Shown piece by piece: positions 37,201-42,635 of a stretch of 64,000 nt of DNA. This DNA is from CAIKBL01 sp964555355 (lineage in GTDB: Bacteria; Pseudomonadota; Gammaproteobacteria; Ga0077536): assembly GCA_964555355.1 (NCBI GenBank), contig CAZKRY010000006.1, positions 124,001 to 188,000 of the forward strand, written 5' to 3'. The translations under genes and the position numbers were made by a program. The notes under the pieces were generated by a model. That model was not told the DNA's origin, ran no database searches, and was given only the letters and a program-made list of their open reading frames with translations. Numbering within the stretch: position 1 is the first letter of the stretch; every line of letters begins with the position of its first letter.

Positions 37201-38598
37201 TTTGACGGTGTTGCGCTCAACCGGGAGTACGATGTTTGCCCCCGCGACATCAATCTTACTACCGGCATGCGCAATGACTCGGCTCTCGTCGCGCGTGCCA
37301 GGAATGACGCGCTGCGACGGATCGCTTTGCGCGATAATCGAAACTTCACCGCTCGGTGCACGAAGCGTGCTGCCAGACTCCAGCACAACTTTTTTGCCAG
37401 TTACGCGGATGGATGACCCAACTTGTCCGTTTATGCGTACCCGTTCGCCGGAGCGGAGTGTCGTGTTGATGTCATACGGGACGGCGCCGTCGACTCCTTC
37501 GGACAGCGTAATTTCGGTTTGACTTCCATTCCCGATTTGCACCATTCCCGCGCGAGTTGGGAGAGCGGTTCGAGAATTGATGACCGATGTCTCATCGACC
37601 GTCTTTGTCTCAATCCCCGTAAGCGCGCCTTGTGAATCCTTAGCGGCTTTATCGCGCGCAAGAAGCCGAATGGATCCATTGCGCAATGTAGAGGTGGTCG
37701 CCGAGATGCGGCCTTGTTGATTGACGGCGAGGCCCATTAGGGTCGCGTTACCAAAACCAGTGGAGATGTCGCCGCGATTGGTGACTACGCCACGCTGCAG
37801 TTGACCCGAAATTCCTTTCAAATAATTTTGTAGCGCTTGGTCTGGTACGGAGTCGACATCGACCTCCACAACCAAGCCTCGCAAGTCGAAATCGCTGCTC
37901 GCCATCAAGTAAATTTTTTCACCGGCGGCAAGGATTGTTTGTCCGTCTGGGGTGGTGATTGCGCCGCTGTTTTCGATACGAGGCGCGAAAATAAGCACGC
38001 TACCGTTTTGCGCAGAGCGCAATTGAGCACCCGCTTGAATTTCGATATCAGCGCTCACGGCCTTGCCCTGTCCGTCGACAAATGCGGAAAACGCCGGACG
38101 ATTCTGGTTAATCGCTTGCACGATCCCTTGTTCGACGGCCTGCTGTGAGATATCCAACGTGGTCGCGAGTAAAGCGCCGACATTGACGCGCGAGGTCGCG
38201 CCAAAGACGACCCCGTTCTGATTGACTAAATAGACTTGGCCGGTGGCGGACAACGCGCCGAAGATACGGCTGGGGTCGCCTTGATAGATGCGATTGAGCG
38301 CAATTGCGTTGGCGCCCGACTGCTGGTTGAAATGCACGGCGTTGTTGGCGCCAATATTGAAACTCTGCCAATTCAGCACGGCTTTTGGAGACTGCTGCGT
38401 CACAGTCAGCGTGTTGCCGTTAAATTGATGGGTCGCCTGACCCGCGGTCACCCAGGGAATGCTGCCATTGCAAGCGGCGCACGGCACCGGGAGCTCGGCG
38501 ATCACGTCCGCAACGTTTCCTAGCAGTAGGAGACAGAGCAGAAATTTAGATGGATGACTGGTGTTGTCCAAGAGAGTTAATTCGAAGATTTCATTCAA
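28261..38598 (-). CDS. TpsA giant exoprotein with filamentous-haemagglutinin N-terminal (TPS) domain
   Basis: A 3445-residue exoprotein. After a hydrophobic leader (FLLCLLLLGNVADVIA), residues about 45-270 form the TPS secretion domain, with TVTQQSPKAVLNWQSFNIG, FNQQSGANAIALNRI and VYLVNQNGVVFGATSRVNVG (a variant of the NPNGI motif). The long middle is a beta-helix of short repeats (GGDI-, LSLSA-, GNVSL-type). The C-terminal 500 residues (for example GGDIHLLAPGGDINAG, GNIDAGRGAKTAVSAPPP) resemble DUF3739, followed by a Ser/Ala/Thr-rich tail ending VQVIGFGE. No ATG starts the frame: translation must begin at a TTG (38598), while an out-of-frame ATG at 38594 encodes only five codons. The gene precedes and overlaps tpsB. 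Confidence 0.9.
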   Translation of the reverse strand: MNEIFELTLLDNTSHPSKFLLCLLLLGNVADVIAELPVPCAACNGSIPWVTAGQATHQFNGNTLTVTQQSPKAVLNWQSFNIGANNAVHFNQQSGANAIALNRIYQGDPSRIFGALSATGQVYLVNQNGVVFGATSRVNVGALLATTLDISQQAVEQGIVQAINQNRPAFSAFVDGQGKAVSADIEIQAGAQLRSAQNGSVLIFAPRIENSGAITTPDGQTILAAGEKIYLMASSDFDLRGLVVEVDVDSVPDQALQNYLKGISGQLQRGVVTNRGDISTGFGNATLMGLAVNQQGRISATTSTLRNGSIRLLARDKAAKDSQGALTGIETKTVDETSVINSRTALPTRAGMVQIGNGSQTEITLSEGVDGAVPYDINTTLRSGERVRINGQVGSSIRVTGKKVVLESGSTLRAPSGEVSIIAQSDPSQRVIPGTRDESRVIAHAGSKIDVAGANIVLPVERNTVKVELRGNELRDNPAQRNGILRGSTVTVDIRRKGVRADGTPWEGTPLADISGALDAIPRGVQERSAGGGEINIKSQGEIVFNPSSQLNLAGGSISYPDGIVETSKLLSQGRIFDIADAHPSRVYEAVFGATEVSHTKWGVKESFRIMSSGGFASFGNGYREGGDAGVLRLMAPYVALNGAIEAPLTRGAFQRNPSTALVKSDNGIEVRSFAESPKGASLVLGDSEATLGGVLPDFRLLDLTFVGTTPSTIVNTFGDPTLRTIDLPSALFGNDTFESISIFSRGKVTLPSDVRLARDFTGSFNTTANDILIAGDIDVANGSVVLTAKPTVVSPDESSSLLITGSAEIDLAGGWLNDGIDSRAGLPLSPRFTDGGTLKLSATAGAAEVAAGARISVDGGGALDSSGKIRPGRGGSFALAALPGRDGESARATLRGDVTGFGFSDGGKFELSTGNLCIANGMCSGLSQATLVSPNFFTDNGFADFSLTSLPGSLELSASTRLAPRQRNFALPRDLASRATARRLFGLETVLLEDWARAPSNLSLTTRVVLPAGTVSDSNSFMQLGNLQISPGAVISLDPGAKLKLSTNTRLTINGALRAPGGTIDVLLDNSLPMSEFAPQQALWVSGEAVLAAPSAFTPEPNVFGRRTGHIFSAGAISLSAKRGYVVAAPNSTLDVSGAAFFLDIRNTARGSINETFQPLLVDAPAGTVSVSAAEGVYLGANLRGSPSTAPGATGGSFELRLNAQERLDDSVSPFFPATPRTIALNDGALPILPGDAQASGLDSTFNGQALLTASSLANAGFDNMLLQTENLLSPSNALLASGRIELDSGVKLSPRDRLTLDAPEIMLRGSATLNANYLALGSSDRRTQELPNVVVGSGTLDASANLIDLVGALAINGTQRVALTASEDIRARGIQVQNQRELKGRLQSPAALTFTAAQIYPSTLSNYEIQSTGGSTSSITTLGNGKPAHAALAAGGSLKLSAQSITQSGVLKSPLGSLSFNAEQVTLSANSVTSTSLDGAIVPFGMLQGGRDWIYPLLDNHTLVFNGTLNQLPRQHLEFKSDILSVEPGALVDVRGGGALHAHEFLPGPGGSRDILANEVSANSYAILPSLPQGFAAFDSALYRESSLQPGAQITVGGSPSLAAGTYTLYPAAYASLPGALLVTEDPSFRDVQTHELTPRVDGSFVVAGRRTSLGTAAYDSRTQGYLIETGAQFAARAEYATAQADEFFTAAARDGRLVQPRLPRDAGSLVFDVNEALALRGSLLTASPTGAGANIDITATRIAVGDRGSALAGYLNVSAQELQRLGATSLLLGARRVAGSAATALSSVGQEVRIREGTALTAPDLIFAGRDKVTLERGATISTNAPTSPPFTLPLSLTGDGALVRASHVDAPSVLTRTGETVDPNARTGTLFIDVGASISTPGSLLLDASRDTVLDGALHVRDADLRFSAARISVGQAPSATGGLVLSPARLQDFAPRSFALASRGDLTFFSGANLNAETLSLSASTFLGKLALGESASITANSLSFEGTTTTAVAGAPRIGTLAINANAVNFNGGNLLADGFESVSLVADHEFVGSGQGTFTAADRLAISTPKLTGLGGSNVTLTASGLLSATGGSETASGGSDTQSFGAQMTLKGADLFFDTYASLPSGRVSLIATGNAGDVRVGANAAIDVAGRTRKFFHESVATGGGRVELTSAHGNAVVDGAEINLSGAGTAPAGALLLRAPEGRFVLSDAQRLRANSQSAGGTFVSDTLDAPNFSALLNDLAQAGFSGEQHFRVRQGDLIVALTDAISANQIKLVADNGGIQVNGTLNARGIRPGRVSLLSRDTINLGSQAKISAIGTNHAGGSVEIFAGSSAAANTAAGSVFSASGSVIDVGSSTNLATGSIAFRLPRASLQTLSTATNADDRMALNGELRHAREVVIEGYETYLDTAISGSELNPVEANARFTSARDFVANTVNILNTLNLPTGSIYKVRPGIEIRSTGDLAVGTTSGTASWDLLGWRFNSEPGVLTLRAARNLNFNQSLTDGVLRDANRDIAQAGPSWSYRLAAGSDLSSADPMAVQVEFGAPLVAGDLVVAGGTVATNPAAAPSTFRAIRTGTGKIEIAAARDLTLTNRASVIYTAGSPVTNGSVLLPELGLRNYAADGGDIRIMAGRDINGAASNQLPSSWLFRAGRLSGTGESSTGWTVAMERFEQNIGALAGGDVSVSAGRTIRNLSVNIPTIGRQTGGVTAAENQLDIMGGGDLTVTAGADILSGAFFVGRGQGEIRARGSIDSGRSVSTSNLTPLHTILSLGEGSLVLEAGRGLKIESVNNPTALPQSRAQNATNRKSFFFTYANDSAVTLSALAGNVSLVNNASGMTTALSALLFNAAASESEALVTYAPTLQVNALDGAIEVGGQMSLFPAPKGNLGLNAWGDLTFNAGARVLVSDADKSLLGTPYSPQNAYGDIAEALEVFAARNANHAAVPTHSDAAQPDGIPDRIPVTLLSENGSVRFEQDTAGNTVLGSAKATRIQAKQDVFNLRLIAQHLRNSDVSLVRAGGDIVYSNLRTPEGALQLSSAGVVLDGPGELSLIAGGDVDFQTAVGVETRGNQVNAALPEQGATVAIIAGLAGTEPNFEAFAARYLASLATVPGKRSLASEADALEGFLESRSVSAALQIRNAPSENSAASDARFTQALSNFNLLTDVQKQPYLRGIFFDLLRDSGREAANSGSADFSVGYSAIATLFPPAAFDGDINLVFSKIKTLDGGDIHLLAPGGDINAGLATPPTGLGQRGPADLGIVIQAVGDLFTFSAGDLLINESRAFVGDGGDILMWASDGNIDAGRGAKTAVSAPPPILTINEQGQVNVTFPAALTGSGIRAFVTTPGKRPGSVDLFAPRGVVDAGDAGIGSAGNITIAATAVLGADNISVGGTSTGVPSAAVSVPVGLASTSAAASSATKSATSGASSSVGNSDGNSITKDLASSLASLISVQVIGFGE

Positions 38599-38612
38599 AC
38601 TCTAAATGTGGC

Positions 38613-38642
38613 AACGGCCGCTCCGGTAAAGGAGCGGCCGTT
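38613..38642. terminator. 12-bp perfect hairpin between the binding-protein gene and tpsA
   Basis: AACGGCCGCTCC (38613-38624) pairs perfectly with GGAGCGGCCGTT (38631-38642) around a six-base loop. It stands between the stop of the PstS-like gene and the start of tpsA on the same strand. There is no strong U-tract after it on the minus strand (GCCACATTT), so it may be a partial terminator or mRNA processing/stabilising structure that reduces read-through into tpsA. Confidence 0.7.
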
Positions 38643-38658
38643 ACTTCTCATCGCCCGC

Positions 38659-38674
38659 GCGCACTACAGTGCGC
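38659..38674. repeat. inverted repeat GCGCACT-N2-AGTGCGC
   Basis: A perfect 7-bp inverted repeat with a two-base centre lies eight bases after the stop codon of the PstS-like gene and 16 bases before the larger hairpin in the direction of transcription. The two structures together may form the 3' end of the first transcript. Alternatively it is a dyad operator for tpsA, about 60 bases upstream of its start. Confidence 0.45.
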
Positions 38675-38681
38675 AACGAAT

Positions 38682-40127
38682 TTACGGCACGCTAGTTTCT
38701 AGCTCGGCAGGCGCCGGGAGCTGACAGTTCTTAACGTCGCCAAGCAATTGTTTGGACGTCGCGTTGACTGGATTAGCGCGTACTTCGGCCGCGGTTAAGA
38801 TGCCAGCTGGTGCCGCCGACGGGGCGGTCGGCAATGTGCCATCCGCATTCGGCGTCGGGGTTAGGTAGCCGCCATCCCATTCGTTGGCGGTGCCTTTCCA
38901 CATGACGAAGAGTTTGTTGATCTCTTTTACGACATCAACGTTCTGTAACGAAGACACGAGCTTGAGTGACACTTCCAGCGGATCGCCGCTAATGTTGGCG
39001 TTGTACTGCAACGTGTTAGTCGCCCAGAACTTGTAGTCCGACTGCGTCGTATTCAGCAGGTTCGGCGCGTTGCCGTCGATTTTGACATAGCGGTATTTAT
39101 CAGCTAGCGCCGGCACACTTTCGGTGGAAAGTAGGCCGATCGCGTACTGATTTTCGTCGTCACGAGACGCTAAGCAGGCACGCACGTTGCCGCTACCTGA
39201 GCCCTCGAACACATTGATACCGTCTTGGGTCGGCATCGACAGCGCCGCGTCCGCTGCGCAGGGGTTGTTCAGGAACACCACTTCAGTTGTTTTTTGACTT
39301 CCTGACGACGCGACTCGGCGGCAGATATTGACTTCAATCCCACTGGGAGTCAGCAGCAGCGGATTGTTGAGTTTTACCCCACTGGTATCGGAAAGCTGGT
39401 CCCATTTTTTGATGTTTGCGGAAAAGAGGCCAGTCACGTGCTCGAAGGTAAGCGAAGGCATATCTGCCAGCGCTTCGCTGCCCGAGGTCAAACCTTGTGC
39501 GGTCTGCAAGCGGTTACGCAGTTTGGTGTTAACCGCGACGCCAAACACCAAATCGTTGGTCGGAGAAATAACGAGGTTCCCTAACTGTGCTTCAGTGGCA
39601 CCGAACAGCGCAGGTTCGACGTCGGACAAACCTGTTCGCGGAACTGCGTTTTCTACCGGCGACGCCGTACAAGTTACGCGATAGAAATCGATTAGCGGGT
39701 CAGCGAGGTCGACATTTGGGGTGCCTGGTAATACCGGACACACGGAGGTCGCTGGGTTCATAAAGCCAACCGGTGTGCCATCGGCAACAGGTTGTACGCC
39801 ATTACCCGAGCCACCGATACTGCTTTTTCGCACGATGAGGTAGGGTTTGGACAGCGTGCTGATTTTGGTTGTGTCCACTTCGCACAGCATCAGGCGAACA
39901 TTGGAACCAGCGACGCCGCGATAGGCTGCAAGCGTATCCGTTTTGCACAACAGACCCATGGACAGCTCGATCATGTCTTCTTGCGCCGAAGCGCCGGAGA
40001 TATCGACTTTGGCAAATTGAGCGGAATTCGCGTTATAAAAAGCGAGCGTGACAGGCGCCGCGTGCGCGGCGGTTGCGGCGCCGAGTGCGACGGCGACGCT
40101 CGTCGCGAGGGTTTTAAGTTTAGTCAT
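38682..40127 (-). CDS. PstS-like substrate-binding protein (PBP superfamily)
   Basis: A 481-residue exported protein with signal peptide LKTLATSVAVALGAATAAHA. Several segments recall phosphate-type periplasmic binding proteins: VDISGASAQEDMIELS, YLIVRKSSIGGSGNGVQPVADG, FGATEAQLG, FGVAVNTKLRNRLQ and FSANIKKWDQLSD. It is longer than classical PstS (about 320-350) and no ABC transporter genes (pstCAB) are nearby. GGAG precedes the ATG. It is 33 bases downstream of the VPLPA-CTERM gene, with which it shares an upstream region containing two Pho-box-like repeats. A secreted or surface-held phosphate binder is plausible, but the ligand is not proven and the fold assignment is by motif recognition only. 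Confidence 0.65.
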   Translation of the reverse strand: MTKLKTLATSVAVALGAATAAHAAPVTLAFYNANSAQFAKVDISGASAQEDMIELSMGLLCKTDTLAAYRGVAGSNVRLMLCEVDTTKISTLSKPYLIVRKSSIGGSGNGVQPVADGTPVGFMNPATSVCPVLPGTPNVDLADPLIDFYRVTCTASPVENAVPRTGLSDVEPALFGATEAQLGNLVISPTNDLVFGVAVNTKLRNRLQTAQGLTSGSEALADMPSLTFEHVTGLFSANIKKWDQLSDTSGVKLNNPLLLTPSGIEVNICRRVASSGSQKTTEVVFLNNPCAADAALSMPTQDGINVFEGSGSGNVRACLASRDDENQYAIGLLSTESVPALADKYRYVKIDGNAPNLLNTTQSDYKFWATNTLQYNANISGDPLEVSLKLVSSLQNVDVVKEINKLFVMWKGTANEWDGGYLTPTPNADGTLPTAPSAAPAGILTAAEVRANPVNATSKQLLGDVKNCQLPAPAELETSVP

Positions 40128-40160
40128 AAGAAATAACTCCTGAATTCGAAAATGATTTGC

Positions 40161-41033
40161 TTAGGCGGCGACACGGCGGCGCGAAATGCCACCAAGCGCG
40201 GCGAGTGCTGAACCGAGCATCCAAACAGCGGCAGGAACCGGAATCGGTGCCGTCAGTGTTAGACCGCCATTGGCGCTGAGCATCCACTTGGCTCGCCCTA
40301 GCTCGTTACCGACGGCGAACTTTGAAGACTGCGAAGTGCCGCTACCGGTCGAGTTCGTGAAGTAGAAGAACTCCAGCGCGTTGCCGAGCGTTTGCGTGTT
40401 ATCCAGGCCGGCTAGCGCGGTGCCAAAGTCGTCGCCCCAACTGGTCGAACGACCAGGGTAATAGCCTTGGCTCGTCTCGCTGGAATCGGTTGCGCATGAG
40501 GCGCCTTCGAATCCGCAAGCAGAATTGGCTTGAGTGACAAACAGCGTCTGTTTGCTTGAGGTGATGTTGTTAATCTGGTTGTTGACGACGTTTATCGCAT
40601 TCCCCGTTAACGCGCGTCCAACTTGTTCGGTCGAAAGAAACCGCTGTTGATGCGGAGTGCCGGCGGCGCCGCCGGTCGCACCACCATCAGTGTTCGACGC
40701 GTCGTGTGCGCTGATATTCCAGTTGATGTTAGCGGCTTGCGAGTTTTGAAATGTGGTTTGAAATAATTGGTCACCCGCATTGGTAAATAGCACGCCATAT
40801 TTTGACGTATTGTCACCGGTACGAGGGTTCCACGAGATGCTGGTTAAAAAGCCTTCCAGCGTGGTCCCCAGGTCACGGATATAGCCAACGCCCAGCGTGT
40901 TGTCGAAGGCGGTAAGAAAGAGGCTACCGTTGCCGTTGGTTGAGTCCGACACGGTCAGTGCCGCATTCGCATTGCCGGCGGCAAATGCTGCGAGTATTGC
41001 CGTGGCAAGCTTCGCTTTCTTCAATAAGTTCAT
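40161..41033 (-). CDS. VPLPA/PEP-CTERM-type surface protein
   Basis: A 290-residue secreted protein: signal peptide KKAKLATAILAAFAAGNANA, then ALTVSDSTNGNGSLFLTAFDN and a beta-rich body. The C-terminal sorting segment is PIPVPAAVWMLGSALAALGGISRRRVAA, a short motif (VPAAVWM), a hydrophobic helix and a basic tail, as in VPLPA-CTERM/PEP-CTERM proteins recognised by exosortase. The exosortase gene is not in the window. Function of the body is unknown; a GASCATDSSETSQ region and Cys residues suggest an extracellular, disulfide-containing fold. GGGAGC lies at good spacing before the ATG. It is first in the transcript with the PstS-like gene, after a roughly 200-base leader. Confidence 0.85.
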   Translation of the reverse strand: MNLLKKAKLATAILAAFAAGNANAALTVSDSTNGNGSLFLTAFDNTLGVGYIRDLGTTLEGFLTSISWNPRTGDNTSKYGVLFTNAGDQLFQTTFQNSQAANINWNISAHDASNTDGGATGGAAGTPHQQRFLSTEQVGRALTGNAINVVNNQINNITSSKQTLFVTQANSACGFEGASCATDSSETSQGYYPGRSTSWGDDFGTALAGLDNTQTLGNALEFFYFTNSTGSGTSQSSKFAVGNELGRAKWMLSANGGLTLTAPIPVPAAVWMLGSALAALGGISRRRVAA

Positions 41034-41238
41034 ACATTAGCTCCCTATTCGTGTTGGTTAGTCTGGATGAGGTTCCGGTGTCGTTCGCGGTGAGCGCCTG
41101 ACGCACTTCCCTATCAAAGTTGCGCCGCGACCGACTTGGCTTTTGCACGCGAGCCTTCGCGCGCTGGCTTCCCGGGTGGCCTCCTACAGGCTGGTCCGGA
41201 ATTTAGCCAGTGCATTGTTTCCAGCGTCTTAAGGTCCG
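41034..41238 (-). ncRNA. structured 5' leader candidate of the VPLPA-CTERM/PstS-like transcript
   Basis: This 205-base stretch has no gene. On the minus strand it can form a CGCGA-AGGC-TCGCG hairpin (41148-41161), directly followed by TGCAAAAGCC, and a seven-base-pair stem with one bulged A (41102-41124; CGCAACTT pairing with AAGTGCG). If transcription starts at the upstream Pho-like sites, this is the mRNA leader. The GCAAAAGCC after a hairpin faintly recalls c-di-GMP-I (GEMM) riboswitches, but the GCAAACC partner is missing, so no riboswitch class is claimed. Confidence 0.25.
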
Positions 41239-41256
41239 ATGACGATTTAATGACGC
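41239..41256 (-). promoter_or_regulatory. Pho-box-like site 2 upstream of the VPLPA-CTERM/PstS-like genes
   Basis: Minus-strand GCGTCAT-TAAA-TCGTCAT, two seven-base halves with an A/T-rich four-base spacer, the PhoB layout. Each half keeps GTCAT of CTGTCAT. It lies 46 bases (about four turns) downstream of the better site 1, as often seen in tandem Pho boxes. It is about 206 bases before the start codon. Confidence 0.5.
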
Positions 41257-41284
41257 GAGTGTCGGGTGGTTTCGTTACGAGACG

Positions 41285-41302
41285 ATGACAGTTTGATTAC
41301 AG
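41285..41302 (-). promoter_or_regulatory. Pho-box-like site 1 upstream of the VPLPA-CTERM/PstS-like genes
   Basis: Minus-strand CTGTAAT-CAAA-CTGTCAT; one mismatch from the doubled CTGTCAT consensus with a four-base A-rich spacer, a very good PhoB match. The remaining bases of the gap (41303-41369) show no gene and no other clear signal. No convincing -10 box is visible at the expected distance from either site, so the exact promoter is unresolved. Confidence 0.6.
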
Positions 41303-41369
41303 TTAGCCGCGTTTGATTTCGCGGGACACTGCATAAGGCGGCATGTGGCGCAGTCGCCACCGAAGCACA

Positions 41370-41876
41370 TCAGATCGGCTGCGGGCGCAGTCGATGCGGC
41401 AAATAAAGCGGATGCCCAGGTTCACCCGATTGTGTCAGGGTTAAGCAATGCAACGGGACCGATTGAAGCAGCTCACGCACCGCTTGTGCCCTTCCACGAT
41501 GTTGCCCATGGTTGCCCCACGCCGCGACCACAATCCCTTGCCGACGCATGGTGTCGGTCGTTTCGCGCAATAGCCAATCATCGTTCGCGGGTCCAACCGG
41601 GCGACGCGCCGTCTTCATGACGAACGGATCCGTCGCGCGCAGCCCAAATAGGTTGAGCATCACCAGCTGCCCATAGCCCCACGCTTGCGCATACCGCACA
41701 CAACGCCGCACCGTTGGGTCCGGACCGCTTTCGTCAGCTGTCGAGGGATTCAGGCCAATGAACACGCAGGGCTTGAGTGACGGCGCCCAGGTGTAGCGCC
41801 ACACGTACCGGTAACGCCGCGTTGGGCTGAACACACAGTGGATGTCCGGCTGCTTGTCGTTGCGTTCTTTAACCAT
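41370..41876 (-). CDS. DUF1643 domain-containing protein
   Basis: About 168 residues (181 if a GTG at 41915 is used). The DUF1643 pattern is clear: RYRYVWRYTWAPSLKPCVFIGLNPSTADE, DPTVRRCVRYAQAWGYGQLVMLNLFGLRATDP, and VVAAWGNHGQHRGRA. The family is small, cytoplasmic and of unknown biochemical function, often found on accessory DNA. Neither start has a good Shine-Dalgarno sequence; the ATG at 41876 is chosen because the family core begins soon after it. It is divergent from the PilZ gene. Confidence 0.8.
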   Translation of the reverse strand: MVKERNDKQPDIHCVFSPTRRYRYVWRYTWAPSLKPCVFIGLNPSTADESGPDPTVRRCVRYAQAWGYGQLVMLNLFGLRATDPFVMKTARRPVGPANDDWLLRETTDTMRRQGIVVAAWGNHGQHRGRAQAVRELLQSVPLHCLTLTQSGEPGHPLYLPHRLRPQPI

Positions 41877-41973
41877 TGCCGGGAGATTAGAACCCAGAAC
41901 TGCGTGCCTTTTCACGCTTGCCAGCGTGCGGCGCTGCTAAGGTGACCTTCATCTTTGCATTGCAAGTGATGTT

Positions 41974-42378
41974 ATGCCGTTAAACGAGTCAGCCTCGCCG
42001 TCCGCCAAATCGCTCCATCGACTCTCCACGTCGGAGGCGTTGCTCGCGCCACTCGATCGTCGTGTCCATCTACGTGCGTTGCGTGCCGACCGCTTGTTCG
42101 TGCAAACGCGTGCAGCGGAAACGGCTGCGCGGCGCACGCTGAAATGTGTGACGGCCGATGTGTCGCGCGGCGGATTGCAATTGGCGGTTGACGAATATTT
42201 AGCCAAGGGCGAAATCGTGGAGCTGTGGCTTAATTTAACGGGCGCCAAGCGTAACTACTATCTGCTCGGGACGGTGCGGTGGTGTCGTGCCGAGGATGAC
42301 AGATTCAGGCTCGGAATCCGTTTGCAAGACGCGCCGGGGACTGACTTTAAGGCATGGCGGAAGCTTTGTTTTCTATAA
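41974..42378 (+). CDS. PilZ domain protein (putative c-di-GMP receptor)
   Basis: A 134-residue PilZ protein. Residues about 52-75 hold AARRTLKCVTADVSRGGLQL: a basic RRxxK element in place of the usual RxxxR, followed by the conserved DxSxGG. The rest is a six-stranded barrel (GEIVELWLNLTGAKRNYYLLGTVRWC, DDRFRLGIRLQD). It may bind cyclic di-GMP, but the altered second arginine makes affinity uncertain. A single-domain PilZ protein acts as an adaptor for motility or matrix production. Its position between two surface-protein loci is suggestive only. Confidence 0.8.
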   Translation: MPLNESASPSAKSLHRLSTSEALLAPLDRRVHLRALRADRLFVQTRAAETAARRTLKCVTADVSRGGLQLAVDEYLAKGEIVELWLNLTGAKRNYYLLGTVRWCRAEDDRFRLGIRLQDAPGTDFKAWRKLCFL

Positions 42379-42470
42379 AAGAGGCTTGGTCGTCGTCTTG
42401 GCTTCCGGCGATGCTGCAATTAGCGTATCAGAGATGAAACGCGTAGCTCACGCGCCATAATCGCAAAAGA

Positions 42471-42505
42471 TGTTGGGGTTCGCTTCGCACACCGCCAACC
42501 TACAG
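42471..42505. repeat. possible degenerate intergenic hairpin (GTTGG...CCAAC)
   Basis: In the 257-base gap between the PilZ and MFS genes, GTTGGGGTTCGCTTCGC is followed by CGCCAACCTAC, so GTTGG can pair with CCAAC around a loop. This resembles a short intergenic repeat seen widely in proteobacteria. Only one copy is visible here. I see nothing else in the gap. Confidence 0.3.
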
Positions 42506-42635
42506 CGCTACCACACGAGTCATCTTTCGTCTATTCCTCGCAACCCACGTTCACGCCGATAGTTTTCTCACGCGGACACGCGAATGCATCGCGCGTGCAA
42601 CTATCGAGCGCCAGCAAAGCCGTTACAATCGCACC

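Noticed and set aside
41102..41161. c-di-GMP-I riboswitch
   Set aside because: Only GCAAAAGCC after a hairpin is present; the partner GCAAACC segment and receptor loop are missing, so it is left as an unassigned structured leader.
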